Shown here piece after piece: positions 24,630-33,765 of a stretch of DNA of 64,000 nt. The translations under genes were made by a program, and so were the position numbers. The notes under the pieces are model-generated. The model was not told the DNA's origin and made no database searches. It saw only the letters and a program-made list of their open reading frames with translations. Positions within the stretch are counted from its first letter, which is position 1; each line of letters starts with the position of its first letter. The DNA is from JBHGYD01 sp041920415. GTDB taxonomy: Bacteria > Bacillota > Bacilli > Bacillales > Anoxybacillaceae. Location of the stretch: positions 50,265-114,264 of the forward strand of contig JBHGYD010000032.1 of NCBI GenBank assembly GCA_041920415.1, written 5' to 3'.

Positions 24630-25138
24630 CTATAATAGTTTCACCATATAATATTCATCGACGTACTGACCATGAATAAGAAGTGAATGCCGTTTGACTC
24701 CTTCTTGTTCGAACCCCATTTTTCGATATAACGATAAGGCTCTCTGATTGTCTGCCACGACGGTCAGTTCCAATCGGTGAATATGACGATTTCTTGCCCA
24801 ACGCTCCAGCTCGGTCAACAACATCGTACCGACGCCTTTTTCTCTATATTGGGCTAGCACGCCAATCACGACATACACCGTATGTTTGTTTCGTCTGGCG
24901 GCCCACCCCTTGCGACTAAATACCCAACTAGCTTCCCGTCCGCCTTTGCCACCAGTATCGTGGAGTTGTTCTCCTTTTGCATTGCTTCGATTTGGCTTCG
25001 CTGCTACTCTGGAGTGAGCGTTCGTTCTCCCGCCTCAAACAGCATAAACTTTGCTTCTTTTTCTACTCGCAAAATGAGATGCGCCAGCTCTTCCGCATCA
25101 TTTACAGTTACATGCCTTATATTCATGTTTCCGTTCAT
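24630..25138 (-). pseudogene. GNAT N-acetyltransferase with stop and frameshift
   Basis: ATG 25138 opens NIRHVTVNDAEELAHLILRV; a TAG interrupts after GERTLTPE, and the same frame resumes QRSQIEAMQKENNSTILVAK, ADGKLVGYLVARGG. Near 24900 the frame shifts to ARRNKHTVYVVIGVLAQYRE, KGVGTMLLTELERWA and LSLYRKMGFEQEG. All GNAT motifs are present but not in one frame. Confidence 0.8.
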
Positions 25139-25141
25139 TTT

Positions 25142-25564
25142 TTAGCCGTCCAAATATTCCCGCGCTAAATCAACATTTCGATATCGCGCCATAGCGGTTT
25201 TCAATTTTTTCAACCCTGCTTTTTGATAAAACTCCTCTTTTCCTGTGGTGGCGATTAAATGTACGCAAGAAATGTGCTTAAGCTGAGTAAGCAAATCTTC
25301 GATAATCGCTTTTCCGATGCCATGACCTTGGAAATCTCGATGAATGACCACATCGTAAATCGCTGCATTAAATACCCCATCGGAAAGCGCACGGCCAAAC
25401 CCAACGATGCACCCGTTATAGACCGCAAGCGCAATCACGTTGCTTGCTTCAAATACCTGTTGGATGATTTCCTCGGAATGTTTCGTCCATCCGACTGATT
25501 CGTATACATCTTTCATCTCTTACCAATTCGCTTTGGATAAATCTCTATGTATGTAAATGTTCAC
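25142..25564 (-). pseudogene. GNAT N-acetyltransferase with early in-frame stop
   Basis: A GTG at 25564 with AAGGGGG upstream opens NIYIHRDLSKANW, then TAA at 25522-25520, and the same frame continues EMKDVYESVGWTKHSEEIIQ to VIHRDFQGHGIGKAIIEDLL and EFYQKAGLKKL. The ATG at 25516 could restart translation and give 124 aa, but only a GAG stands as ribosome site. Either a recent pseudogene or a shortened enzyme. Confidence 0.7.
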
Positions 25565-25723
25565 CTCTATCCCCCTTGCTTTTCTCGAAATCGTTTCTTT
25601 TTCAAGTTCATTTGCGATTCGGTCTAGTTTTTGTTCGATACTTTAGTATCGAGTTGCCGCCTTAATGGCAGCATTTTTTTTGCCTAGATACATTGAATTC
25701 CTATAATTATGATTATGTAACAA

Positions 25724-25752
25724 GAAAGCCACCTCTCCGTGACTTTTCTTAC
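25724..25752 (-). terminator. terminator after the S-Ena gene
   Basis: AAGAAAgCCAC / GTGaCTTTTCTT imperfect hairpin with T-rich 3' side on the minus strand. Confidence 0.5.
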
Positions 25753-25775
25753 CCAAGCAACGCTTAATGTACAAA

Positions 25776-26129
25776 TTACGCTAGTATACGCTTGTATAAA
25801 GTAATACAAAATGTTCCACTGTCACCTTCTTCTATGTCTGTAAGTCTGAAGTCAATAGGAAAGTTAACTGATCTGGAAAGTGTATTGCCTGCAGATACAA
25901 CAGGAAAAGTTACATTTTCGGTAGGTATGCTAGATATGACAGCAGCTGTTACAGCCCCGGTAGAAACGAAAACTTCAAAAGTCCCTTGAATATAGTCACT
26001 ACTAGTTAAAGGAGCTCTCCATAGAACAGAAGACTCCCCAACTAATGGTCCGTTAAAGTTACCACAAATTTTCTCTTGAAGAATTTGAGCTGAAGGACAG
26101 CAACGTCGAACTACATTTGAACTACACAT
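25776..26129 (-). CDS. S-Ena type endospore appendage subunit
   Basis: 117 aa, DUF3992-type jelly-roll protein forming S-type endospore appendages. The flexible N-terminus has the vicinal Cys pair (NVVRRCCPSAQ) and a further Cys in ILQEKICGNF; these make inter-subunit disulfides in Ena fibres. The beta core follows (SVLWRAPLTSSDYIQGTFEV, NTLSRSVNFPIDFRLTDIEE) and ends SGTFCITLYKRI. AAAGGAGA eight bases before the ATG at 26129 fixes the start. It stands alone; B. cereus has two or three ena genes together. Confidence 0.8.
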   Translation of the reverse strand: MCSSNVVRRCCPSAQILQEKICGNFNGPLVGESSVLWRAPLTSSDYIQGTFEVFVSTGAVTAAVISSIPTENVTFPVVSAGNTLSRSVNFPIDFRLTDIEEGDSGTFCITLYKRILA

Positions 26130-26228
26130 TTTACATCTCTCCTTTGTGAAGTCGTAGAACTTGTGTTGTCCCACCTTATTATCAAATGCATATTGTTGAA
26201 TTTTGTATATTATAAACGCGGAAATATG

Positions 26229-26336
26229 TAAAGCTGACATAAGAGGATCTCGCTTATATGAAGTCGTACTCGTTGGACGTTTAACTGCCTTCTTACTAGC
26301 ATGCTTTGCTCTTGTCTTTAACTCCTCATCTGACAA
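26229..26336 (-). pseudogene. possible HNH endonuclease N-terminal scrap
   Basis: MSDEELKTRAKHASKKAVKR PTSTTSYKRDPL resembles the stretch preceding the HNH core of McrA-like endonucleases (EELKxxA..ASK..KR..TTxYxRDP). The HNH core itself is missing and the frame runs into the S-Ena leader. Confidence 0.3.
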
Positions 26337-26576
26337 CTTTTTTATATTTCAATTACACCTTGACAAATACAAAATTTATACGAGGTATGATATTCTTTGT
26401 AATTTTCGTAAGTCCTCTAGTAGATATAAGGATAGTTACCTCCATTATGGTAAACAGCTATTTTGTTTACCAAGCGTTTCAACATTTTTTTAGCAACAAA
26501 AATTTTAGTAAATATTTGTAACTTTTATAAAAATTTTTCGTCTTTTTTTATGAATAAAATTTGGGAGGTAAAATCA
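26337..26576. other. AT-rich spacer upstream of iseA
   Basis: No gene seen. TTGACA occurs at 26360-26365 but the nearest TATGAT lies 20 bp on, so the promoter remains uncertain. Confidence 0.3.
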
Positions 26577-27119
26577 ATGAAAAAAATTTTTTCACTGGTA
26601 ATGGCTGCTGTAGTTTTGTTGACTTTTAGTATTGGTGCTTCTGCTCAAACAACAAGCAATCTAACAAGCAGTCAAGCAATAAAACTTGCCTTAAGTGCTC
26701 GCCAACATTATTGGGACACAATGAATGGTCACATTCAAAAAGCAAAAGATTCAAAATGCTCGTCAAAAACATTCATTTATAAAGGAACTGAGTATCGATA
26801 CTTCTGTAGTGAGCTTGATACAAAAGAGAAACTTGTTAAATACTTAAATGAAGTTTTTACCTTAAATGCCATCAACAAAGGAATGAAAAAGTATAGATTT
26901 ATTGAGTATCATGGTAAACTTGCACAACCTAACGCAGACGGCGGAAGTTTACTTGAGTGGAATAAAGCAAAAGCAAAGCTCATTTATCAAAGAAAGGACA
27001 TTCGCTTATACGAATTTTCTGTTCCATACGGAGATCCGGTGGAATATGAAAAAAGAAAAATTACTTTCGTTAAAGTAAAAAATAAATGGCAAATCAATGC
27101 ATTTGATGCGGTTCGATAA
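26577..27119 (+). CDS. iseA: IseA-type inhibitor of cell-wall DL-endopeptidases
   Basis: 180 aa, secreted. A signal peptide covers residues 1-24 (MKKIFSLVMAAVVLLTFSIG, cut after ASA). The mature part has SSQAIKLALSARQHYWDTMN, a Cys pair (KDSKCSSKTF, YRYFCSELDT), KEKLVKYLNEVFT and FVKVKNKWQINAFDAVR, matching IseA (YoeB), which binds and restrains LytE/LytF/CwlO-type hydrolases. GGGAGGT lies seven bases before the ATG; a longer frame from 26463 has no signal sequence. Confidence 0.8.
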   Translation: MKKIFSLVMAAVVLLTFSIGASAQTTSNLTSSQAIKLALSARQHYWDTMNGHIQKAKDSKCSSKTFIYKGTEYRYFCSELDTKEKLVKYLNEVFTLNAINKGMKKYRFIEYHGKLAQPNADGGSLLEWNKAKAKLIYQRKDIRLYEFSVPYGDPVEYEKRKITFVKVKNKWQINAFDAVR

Positions 27120-27146
27120 CTATTGTCCTTTATTTGACTAACATCA

Positions 27147-27186
27147 CCTTGAGGTGTCGCTAACGACGCACCTCAAGGTTTTTATT
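27147..27186 (+). terminator. terminator after iseA
   Basis: CCTTGAGGTG / CACCTCAAGG perfect 10-bp stem followed by TTTTTATTT. Confidence 0.9.
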
Positions 27187-27701
27187 TGGAAACCACTTAG
27201 TTTCCTTAATCGGCGAAATCAAAGATCGCAACTTCTCTCCACAATACAACCTTTTCTCAATGCTCCAAATAATCCTCCAGCAGCTCAATTGCAGCCAATC
27301 CCTTCAATCCAACGACTTATACAACTAAAATAAGATACACGATATTGATCTTCATTTATTCTAGTCACCAATTAGCCTTAACAATTAGGGCTTTTTCTTT
27401 TTATCATCATACAGAACATATGTTTTTATAATATTTCAAAAAACAAAGCGCCAAACCCTTGATGCAACAAAGAGTTTGCGCTTATCTGTTGTTTATAGAA
27501 CGTTTGAAGTTGATTTCTATATTTTGGAGTTTAACCTCTTTTTATATTTCTTTCTCTTTTATGCATACTAATGAAAAATCGTCTAATTTGTCGATGGATA
27601 AACACAACACCTTTTTATGATAGGCTTTGTTTGTCACATTTCGAAAAATATATTAATATTAGAAAGGTGTAAAAAACTAGAGCTATTAAAAGGAGGTCAA
27701 A
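27187..27701. other. intergenic before speE
   Basis: About 500 bp, no recognisable gene or IS fragment. The last 40 bp hold the speE ribosome site (AAAAGGAGGTC). Confidence 0.4.
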
Positions 27702-28571
27702 ATGAAAGTCGTACCAAAGACATTACCACCTTATATCAAAACGGAGAACGGTGAACTTTGGTTAACAGAAGATGATCGTGAAAATTTAAAAATTAGTTAT
27801 CGAATTAAAGACATCATCTTTTCGGAGCAATCTCTGTTTCAACATGTGATGATTTTGGACTCATATGATTTTGGAAGAATGCTCGTTCTTGATGGGGTTG
27901 TACAAACGACATCCATTGATGGTCATATTTATAACGAAATGATTTCCCACGTTCCGCTTCAATTTCATCCATCACCAAAAAAAGTATTAATTATTGGTGG
28001 CGGCGATTGTGGCGCAGCGCGGGAAGTGACGAAATATCAACAAGTCGAGGAAATTCACCTTGTTGAAATTGATGAGATGGTTGTCCAATCTTGCAAAAAC
28101 TATCTCCCAGACGTTTCAGGAAATCTCTCTGACCCACGTGTTCACTATGTATATACAGATGGAGTTGCGTTTGTGAAAAATCGCGCAAATACGTATGATG
28201 TTATTATTATCGATTCTTCTGATCCGGTCGGACCGGCAAAAGAACTGTTTTCGTATGACTTTTATGCGAGTGTTCATCGCGCGTTAAAAGAAGATGGGCT
28301 CATGGTTTGTCAAAGTCAATCTCCGATTTTCCATATGGACGTGCTAAAACAAACATACACAAACATTCGTCAATTATTCCCATATGCGACGATTTATACA
28401 GCCACGGTACCAACGTATCCTGGTGGGCTATGGAGCTTTACAATCGGGTCGAAAATCCCTCTTTCACTTTCTGAAACCCCATCTTTACCATCTGATACGA
28501 AATATATCAATGAAGCGGTGTTAAAACAATGCTTCCAATTGCCGCAATTTATGCGGAAACAGCTTGGATAA
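27702..28571 (+). CDS. speE: spermidine synthase (polyamine aminopropyltransferase)
   Basis: Transfers an aminopropyl group from decarboxylated S-adenosylmethionine to putrescine. N-terminal strand domain (SLFQHVMILDSYDFGRMLVL, DGVVQTTSIDGHIYNEMISH), then the methyltransferase-like fold with VLIIGGGDCGAAREVTKY (family GGGDG loop, here GGGDCG), VEIDEMVV, and DVIIIDSSDPVGPA with the catalytic Asp. At 289 aa it is full length; AAAAGGAGG precedes the ATG. No speD is adjacent. Confidence 0.93.
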   Translation: MKVVPKTLPPYIKTENGELWLTEDDRENLKISYRIKDIIFSEQSLFQHVMILDSYDFGRMLVLDGVVQTTSIDGHIYNEMISHVPLQFHPSPKKVLIIGGGDCGAAREVTKYQQVEEIHLVEIDEMVVQSCKNYLPDVSGNLSDPRVHYVYTDGVAFVKNRANTYDVIIIDSSDPVGPAKELFSYDFYASVHRALKEDGLMVCQSQSPIFHMDVLKQTYTNIRQLFPYATIYTATVPTYPGGLWSFTIGSKIPLSLSETPSLPSDTKYINEAVLKQCFQLPQFMRKQLG

Positions 28572-28581
28572 TCATCCACGA

Positions 28582-28613
28582 AAAAGAGCAGTCGAGTCAA
28601 TGACTGCTCTTTT
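28582..28613. terminator. shared terminator of speE and the acyl-CoA dehydrogenase gene
   Basis: AAAAGAGCAGTC / GACTGCTCTTTT with an 8-base loop, symmetrical, between two convergent genes. Confidence 0.85.
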
Positions 28614-29775
28614 GTTGATGAAAAGCATGATTCGCAACGAGCGAAAGAGTAATGTCATCAGCCGGAGGATTATGTAATCCAGCACGCACATCACGATAAT
28701 AGCGTTGAAGCGGATGTGAAGAAAATAAACTTTGTCCCCCGACTACACGCATTGCTATGTCCACTACCTTCACGGCTGTATTGGTGGCAACATATTTAAC
28801 GGCAGCGAGTTCTTGTTTCATCTCCATACGTTTGTCACGATAACGGTCCCATTTGTCGGCGATGGAATACATAAAATGGCGCGCAGCCATTAAGTCAATG
28901 TCGATTTCAGCAATTTTTCTTCGCACTTCTGGTACGTTTTCAATCGGATGCGGTAAGCTGTTTGGCTGATACGTTTTCGCAAACGCAATTGCTTCATTGC
29001 GAGCGGCAATCGCAATACCTAAATAACAAGCAGGAATATGCAGCAGCCAACCTTGTGGATATCCTTTTTTCTGTGGTGATAACCTTTCTACAAGCGCCTC
29101 TTCTTCCACTTCTACATGTTCGAGTATTAAGTCATCGCTTCTCGTTCCTCTCATCCCAAGCGTATCCCACGTTTCTTCAATTTTGAAACCATCAGCGGAT
29201 TTGGGAATGAGGAAATTTGCGACTTCTCCTGTTTCTTTAATGGTAGCTGACACAATAAAATAATCAAGCGCAGGAGCCATTGATGTATACGTTTTCCGAC
29301 CGTGAATCACCCAGCGGCCGTTTTGTTTTTCCGCTATTGTTTCTGGCTTTCCTCCGCGCGCAGGACTTCCTGTTGCTTTCTCGGAATGGGCGCTGTTCAG
29401 TAACCGCTGCTCTTCGACAATTTCTTTACATACACGCTCAAACACGGATGGATCCCACTTTTTCTCTTCGGCAATGCTCATCACAATTCCTAAATGCCAA
29501 CCAAGTGACAAAGCGGTGGCAGCGTCTCCTTGGGCAATCGTTTCTTGCACTAATAAAAATTCATAGAGAGAAATTTCTTCTCCTCCGTACTGTTTCGGGA
29601 TGGTTAAAGAAAGAAAGCGTGCTTTTTTCAATTCATCAAAATTTTCAAATGGAAATGTTGCTTGTTCGTCATATAGATGAGCACGCTTCCGAAACTGTTC
29701 TGCCAGTTGCGCCGCTTGTTCATGTAGCCGTTTTTCCCGTTCGGTACGAAGAAACAAATGATATAAATCGTTCAT
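28597..29775 (-). CDS. acyl-CoA dehydrogenase family protein
   Basis: 392 aa flavoenzyme. FSLTIP-type start of the helical domain (ARFLSLTIPKQYGGEEISLY), beta domain with KTYTSMAPALDYFIVSATIK and MRGTRSDDLILEHVEV, and C-terminal helices (VKVVDIAMRVVGGQSLFSSH, LQRYYRDVRAGLHNPP). The FAD-binding architecture is complete, but the usual catalytic Glu region is not clearly recognisable, so it could be a monooxygenase-like member (for example DszC-type). The ATG at 29775 has AGGGGAG four bases upstream. Confidence 0.8.
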   Translation of the reverse strand: MNDLYHLFLRTEREKRLHEQAAQLAEQFRKRAHLYDEQATFPFENFDELKKARFLSLTIPKQYGGEEISLYEFLLVQETIAQGDAATALSLGWHLGIVMSIAEEKKWDPSVFERVCKEIVEEQRLLNSAHSEKATGSPARGGKPETIAEKQNGRWVIHGRKTYTSMAPALDYFIVSATIKETGEVANFLIPKSADGFKIEETWDTLGMRGTRSDDLILEHVEVEEEALVERLSPQKKGYPQGWLLHIPACYLGIAIAARNEAIAFAKTYQPNSLPHPIENVPEVRRKIAEIDIDLMAARHFMYSIADKWDRYRDKRMEMKQELAAVKYVATNTAVKVVDIAMRVVGGQSLFSSHPLQRYYRDVRAGLHNPPADDITLSLVANHAFHQQKSSH

Positions 29776-29849
29776 AACTCTCCCCTTTTCTTTTTTCATT
29801 TGTTCTTCATTTTACCCGTTATAAAAGAAGAAGGGAAATGATATGCAAT

Positions 29850-31349
29850 CTAAATCGCAAACAATTGGCGAACATCTTTGTCATCTTGATGATGATAAAA
29901 CTCATTTTTCGCTTGGTCATACATATATTCGTGTTGCCACTCGTCTTGGTGCCGTGTAATGAAGCGAATCGCACGAATGATGTTGTATATGTCTTCGTTT
30001 GTCATAATTGGATGAAGAGAGATTCGCACCCATCCAGGTTTGTACAACAAATTTCCTGCCTCGACTTGTTTCATAATTTCATGCGATGTTTCCTGATCAA
30101 TATTTAACAAATAATGACCATACGGACCTGCACATGAGCATCCTCCGCGCACTTGAATGCCAAAGCGATCGTTTAATAGTTTAACAACTAAGTTATAATG
30201 CATTCCTTCGATAATGAACGAAACAATGCCAAGTCGATCTTCCCTCTTTCCTTCTAAAATACGAACGCCGGGAATTTGCTTTAGATGAGATAAAAGCAAT
30301 GTCGTTAATTCTTTTTCCCGCTGTAACATAGCATCAACGCCCATTTTTTCTTTCAACTTGATGGCTAACGCTGCCTTAATCGTTTGTAAAAATGGCGGTG
30401 TTCCCCCATCTTCACGCGCTTCAATATTGGTGATATATTTATATTCTCCCCACGGATTTGTCCATAGTACGGTTCCACCCCCCGGATGATCGGGAATGCG
30501 ATTTTTATACAAGCGAGCGTCAAAAATGAGTACACCGGCACTGCCCGGTCCTCCTAAAAATTTATGAGGCGAAAAATAAATGCCATCTAATTGTTCAAGC
30601 GGGTTATCTGGGTGCATATTGATGGAAACGTATGGAGCTGAAGCGGCAAAATCGACAAAGCAAATCCCACCATGTTCATGCATGACTTTGGCCAGCGTAT
30701 GATAAGGAGTTTGAATACCTGTGACATTGGAACAAGCGGTAAATGCTCCGATTTTCAATGGACGATGGGCATATTGCCGTAATAATTCTTTTAAATGCTC
30801 GATATCTACATCACCATTGGAGGTCGGCTGAATAGTTACAACCTCTCCAATCGTTTCCATCCATGATAACATATTGGAATGATGTTCCATATGAGTAATA
30901 AAGATGATCGGTCTTTTTTCTTTAGGGAGTTGTATATATGACTTGAGTTGTTCCGGCACACGTATACCTAGTATGCGTTGAAGCTTATTAATCGCTCCCG
31001 TCATTCCTGAACCTTCCATAATCAATACATCATTTTGCCCTGCATTCACATGGCGTTTAATGATTTCTTTCGCTTGTTTGTACGCTAACGTAATTTTGGT
31101 GCTGGCAATGTTCGATTCCGTATGCGTATTGGCGACATATGGGCCTAATTCTTCCATGATTTTTCGTTCAATCGGCTCGTAAAGGCGACCGCTAGCAGTC
31201 CAATCGGCATAAATCATTTGCTGTTGCCCAAACGGGGATGTAAACGGATAATCTGTTCCAATCGTCGCATCACGAAATGGACGAAAGTACGTTTCTAACT
31301 CTCCGCGGCATGTAAACGTTGTACTTCCAATCGTCGCTTTAATTTCCAT
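29850..31349 (-). CDS. class V aminotransferase, cysteine-desulfurase-like
   Basis: 499 aa PLP enzyme. It shows IYADWTASGRLYEPIERKI, HMEHHSNMLSW, the Schiff-base Lys in GIYFSPHKFLGGPGSAGVLI, DHPGGGTVLWTN and a RGGCSCAGPYG loop, where desulfurases carry the catalytic Cys. It is about 90 residues longer than SufS/NifS, with a large C-terminal extension. Not next to suf or isc genes, so the substrate is open. GGAGGGGG precedes the ATG at 31349. Confidence 0.8.
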   Translation of the reverse strand: MEIKATIGSTTFTCRGELETYFRPFRDATIGTDYPFTSPFGQQQMIYADWTASGRLYEPIERKIMEELGPYVANTHTESNIASTKITLAYKQAKEIIKRHVNAGQNDVLIMEGSGMTGAINKLQRILGIRVPEQLKSYIQLPKEKRPIIFITHMEHHSNMLSWMETIGEVVTIQPTSNGDVDIEHLKELLRQYAHRPLKIGAFTACSNVTGIQTPYHTLAKVMHEHGGICFVDFAASAPYVSINMHPDNPLEQLDGIYFSPHKFLGGPGSAGVLIFDARLYKNRIPDHPGGGTVLWTNPWGEYKYITNIEAREDGGTPPFLQTIKAALAIKLKEKMGVDAMLQREKELTTLLLSHLKQIPGVRILEGKREDRLGIVSFIIEGMHYNLVVKLLNDRFGIQVRGGCSCAGPYGHYLLNIDQETSHEIMKQVEAGNLLYKPGWVRISLHPIMTNEDIYNIIRAIRFITRHQDEWQHEYMYDQAKNEFYHHQDDKDVRQLFAI

Positions 31350-31370
31350 CAATCCCCCTCCTTTCTGCAC

Positions 31371-31661
31371 TTTTTACTCATACAGTATGTGAGGAGCGGA
31401 AAAATGGTCAATAAAAAAGCTGTCGTAAATAAAGGACAGCTATGCAGGCGATTGATACAGCGCGTTATACAATGAAAAAAAGAAGAATTTCTCCTATTGC
31501 GCAGGTTGGGAAACGACAAACATATAGAAAGGAAAATTTCTACTTGTATCGCCAGTTTATTGCTTGCCAGACTTTACTCTCTAACAATTATGTATTGAAA
31601 AAAGGCAGTTCGACTTGTAAGTTGCGGTTACTATTTGCGACAGTTAACCATTTTTTCTGCG
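31371..31661. other. spacer between the aminotransferase and thioesterase genes
   Basis: No gene supported; an open plus-strand frame here has no ribosome site or homology. AGCTGTC / GACAGCT (31418-31441) followed by TTTTTTATT on the minus strand is a plausible terminator for the thioesterase transcript. Confidence 0.4.
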
Positions 31662-32084
31662 CTATTTCACTTGCTCTGAATCAGAAAGAACATAACATTG
31701 CAGCCGCTCTCGTAAATCGTCAGGAAGGCGTTCGCTTTGTTGTGTCTCGAAATTAAAATAGACGATAGCTGCTTCGCCAAGGGCGATCAGTTTGCCTGTC
31801 TTGGTATCCAAAATGCGATGAACGAGTTGAAAACTTTTATTACCGATTTTTGAAACGCTTGTTTCGATTTTCAATGTTTGACCGAAATACGCTTGATTGA
31901 CGAAATCGCATTTAGCGGAAGCAAGAATAAATCGCCATGTCGTAATGTCTGTTCCGCAGCCTAATTGCTCAAACAGACGAATACGTGCTTCTTCTAGATA
32001 AACGAAATAATTTGTGTTGTTCACATGTCCAAGGGCATCTGTCTCACTGAAACGAACCGTTATGTTTGTAACATGAGTTGTCAT
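31662..32084 (-). CDS. hotdog-fold acyl-CoA thioesterase (4HBT / YbgC type)
   Basis: 140 aa. RFSETDALGHVNNTNYFVYL, EEARIRLFE carries the family Asp (D of ETDALGHVNN) and the helix that follows; the beta sheet is completed by LKIETSVSKIGNKSFQLVHR and LIALGEAAIVYFN. The substrate cannot be read from sequence. AGGAGAGGTGG precedes the ATG. It is monocistronic. Confidence 0.88.
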   Translation of the reverse strand: MTTHVTNITVRFSETDALGHVNNTNYFVYLEEARIRLFEQLGCGTDITTWRFILASAKCDFVNQAYFGQTLKIETSVSKIGNKSFQLVHRILDTKTGKLIALGEAAIVYFNFETQQSERLPDDLRERLQCYVLSDSEQVK

Positions 32085-32184
32085 ACGACCACCTCTCCTT
32101 TTAATGACTAGTCAGTATGTAATGGGTTTCTTTTATGATAGCGAGAGTGGATCTTAATTTCAATAATATTTTAAAAATTTATGG

Positions 32185-32206
32185 TTGATTATTTAGAACA
32201 TAGTTT
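32185..32206 (+). repeat. 22-bp repeat, copy A (upstream side of nhaC 3' end)
   Basis: Core ATTATTTAGAACATAG; identical over 22 bp to 33726-33747 and 61565-61586. Copies A and B stand in the same orientation on each side of the NhaC-type gene. A partial match (ATT-TTTAGAACATA) lies at 55772-55797 next to tnpB. Confidence 0.9.
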
Positions 32207-32214
32207 GTTTAAAT

Positions 32215-32244
32215 AATAAAATAACCGATGGAGCAATCCATCGG
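32215..32244 (-). terminator. terminator after the NhaC-type gene
   Basis: CCGATGGA / TCCATCGG with a 4-base loop; the minus-strand continuation is TTATTTTATTATT. Confidence 0.75.
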
Positions 32245-32250
32245 CTTTAT

Positions 32251-33663
32251 TTACGGCAAAAATAATGGGACCATCACGTAACTAACTAAAGAAAGACCGC
32301 CACACAACAATGAAATTTTTAGTTTATACTTTGCATATTCCATTAAGTCTAAGTCCATAATCGAAGCGGTTGTAATTGTCGTATCTCCTAATGGAGAGGC
32401 AAATGCTCCGAATGTGCCGCTGGCAAACACCGCTCCAATCGTCATAGGCAGCGAAGCACCTGTCGCGACGGCTAATGTAACGCCAAGCGGCATAAAGAGC
32501 CCCCATGTTCCCCAAGACGTTCCGATGAAATAGGAAATCAACGAACCAAGAGCGAATATCGTGGCTGGAACAATTTCTTTTGGGAGTAATGTCCCAAACG
32601 TAGAAGAAACATAGCGCGAAAACCCTAAATCCTCAGCTGTCAGCGACACAGCCCAAACGAGAAGAAGCATGCCGATCGGCGCCATGAGTTGATTGCCTCC
32701 ATCAAAAAAGTGAAAAATGAGCTCATGGAGCGGCTGACGACGCAACAGATAAAACAATGTCGTGACAATGATGGTTACAAAAAGTGAAAGCAACATCACC
32801 AATGTCGCATCCGCTATAGAAAATGCAGAAAAAATCGTGTCGGCTCCTTTTTCCATTCCGTCATACCAAAAGAAAAACATTGTCAACACAAGTACGAGAA
32901 AAAGTGGAAAAAATAGATGAAGCGGTTCGCCAACGACTAACGCAAGTTCTTTTTTTAATCCTAATCGGTGAAAATAGTTCGTTTCACCAACCTCTTTTTC
33001 ACGCTCTTCCCTTCCAATGCGAATGTTCTTAAACGTTGTCACTAAGCCCACAATAAGGGTAATAATCGCAAAAAAATTATACGGTAAGCTCGCGAGGAAA
33101 AGTTGATAAGCAGACGCCTCGACTCCGTTTTGATGCAACGCCCCTTCGACAACAGACGTCATAAAACCGATAAATGCAGTCGCGACCGGTAACAATACGA
33201 TAATCGGCTCGGTTGAGACGTCAATGATATAGGCCATTTTCCGTTTGTCAATATGAAACTTCCCAATGATCGATTTCATGACCGGACCAATCAACATAAT
33301 GCGGAACATCGGGGTAAAAAACGTAAACGGAATCGTGAGCCATATAAATAATAACAAGCGTCGCTTAGAATGAATTTTTTCGCTAATCCATTGAACAAAT
33401 CCTTTTATTCCACCAGTAATTTGCACCATACCAATAAGCGCACCGAATAAGTAAAGAAACGCGATCACTTTCATATGTCCGATATCCGTCGTCGTCTGTA
33501 ATAACGCATCCACTGCTCTTTTCATCGCATGAAACCAATGATCTTCTAAACAAAATGCTCCGACAAGCAATCCTATGACAAGCCCCGGCAATATTTCACG
33601 AAGCCAAATCGCAAGCGGAATCACGATAAGAAATGGTAATAACGAAACCCATGTTCCTTCCAA
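32251..33663 (-). CDS. NhaC-family Na+/H+ (or organic acid) antiporter
   Basis: 470 aa with about 11 hydrophobic segments: SLLPFLIVIPLAIWL, VIAFLYLFGALIGMVQITGG, the ion-path stretch STEPIIVLLPVATAFIGFMT, and SYFIGTSWGTWGLFMPLGVT in the second repeat. FASPLGDTTITTASIM near the end is typical of the NhaC / MleN group. Substrate could be Na+ or malate/lactate with H+. The TTG at 33663 is chosen because AAAGGTGG lies eight bases upstream; GTG codons at 33675 are too close. It is bracketed by 22-bp direct repeats. Confidence 0.82.
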   Translation of the reverse strand: MEGTWVSLLPFLIVIPLAIWLREILPGLVIGLLVGAFCLEDHWFHAMKRAVDALLQTTTDIGHMKVIAFLYLFGALIGMVQITGGIKGFVQWISEKIHSKRRLLLFIWLTIPFTFFTPMFRIMLIGPVMKSIIGKFHIDKRKMAYIIDVSTEPIIVLLPVATAFIGFMTSVVEGALHQNGVEASAYQLFLASLPYNFFAIITLIVGLVTTFKNIRIGREEREKEVGETNYFHRLGLKKELALVVGEPLHLFFPLFLVLVLTMFFFWYDGMEKGADTIFSAFSIADATLVMLLSLFVTIIVTTLFYLLRRQPLHELIFHFFDGGNQLMAPIGMLLLVWAVSLTAEDLGFSRYVSSTFGTLLPKEIVPATIFALGSLISYFIGTSWGTWGLFMPLGVTLAVATGASLPMTIGAVFASGTFGAFASPLGDTTITTASIMDLDLMEYAKYKLKISLLCGGLSLVSYVMVPLFLP

Positions 33664-33725
33664 CGTATTCACCACCTTTACGTTACAAGGATAGCCATAA
33701 ACGTGAAAAACTATTACTGATGAGG

Positions 33726-33747
33726 TTGATTATTTAGAACATAGTTT
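33726..33747 (+). repeat. 22-bp repeat, copy B
   Basis: Identical to copy A, including the two flanking G on the left. It lies 50 bp upstream of the NhaC-type gene. Confidence 0.9.
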
Positions 33748-33765
33748 AATAAGATGTAAGGAGGC

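Noticed and set aside
26360..26391. TTGACA/TATGAT as the iseA promoter
   Set aside because: The 20-bp spacing is too long and no better -10 could be placed.
31442..31756. 104-codon plus-strand frame
   Set aside because: No ribosome site or homology; its end overlaps the thioesterase gene on the other strand.
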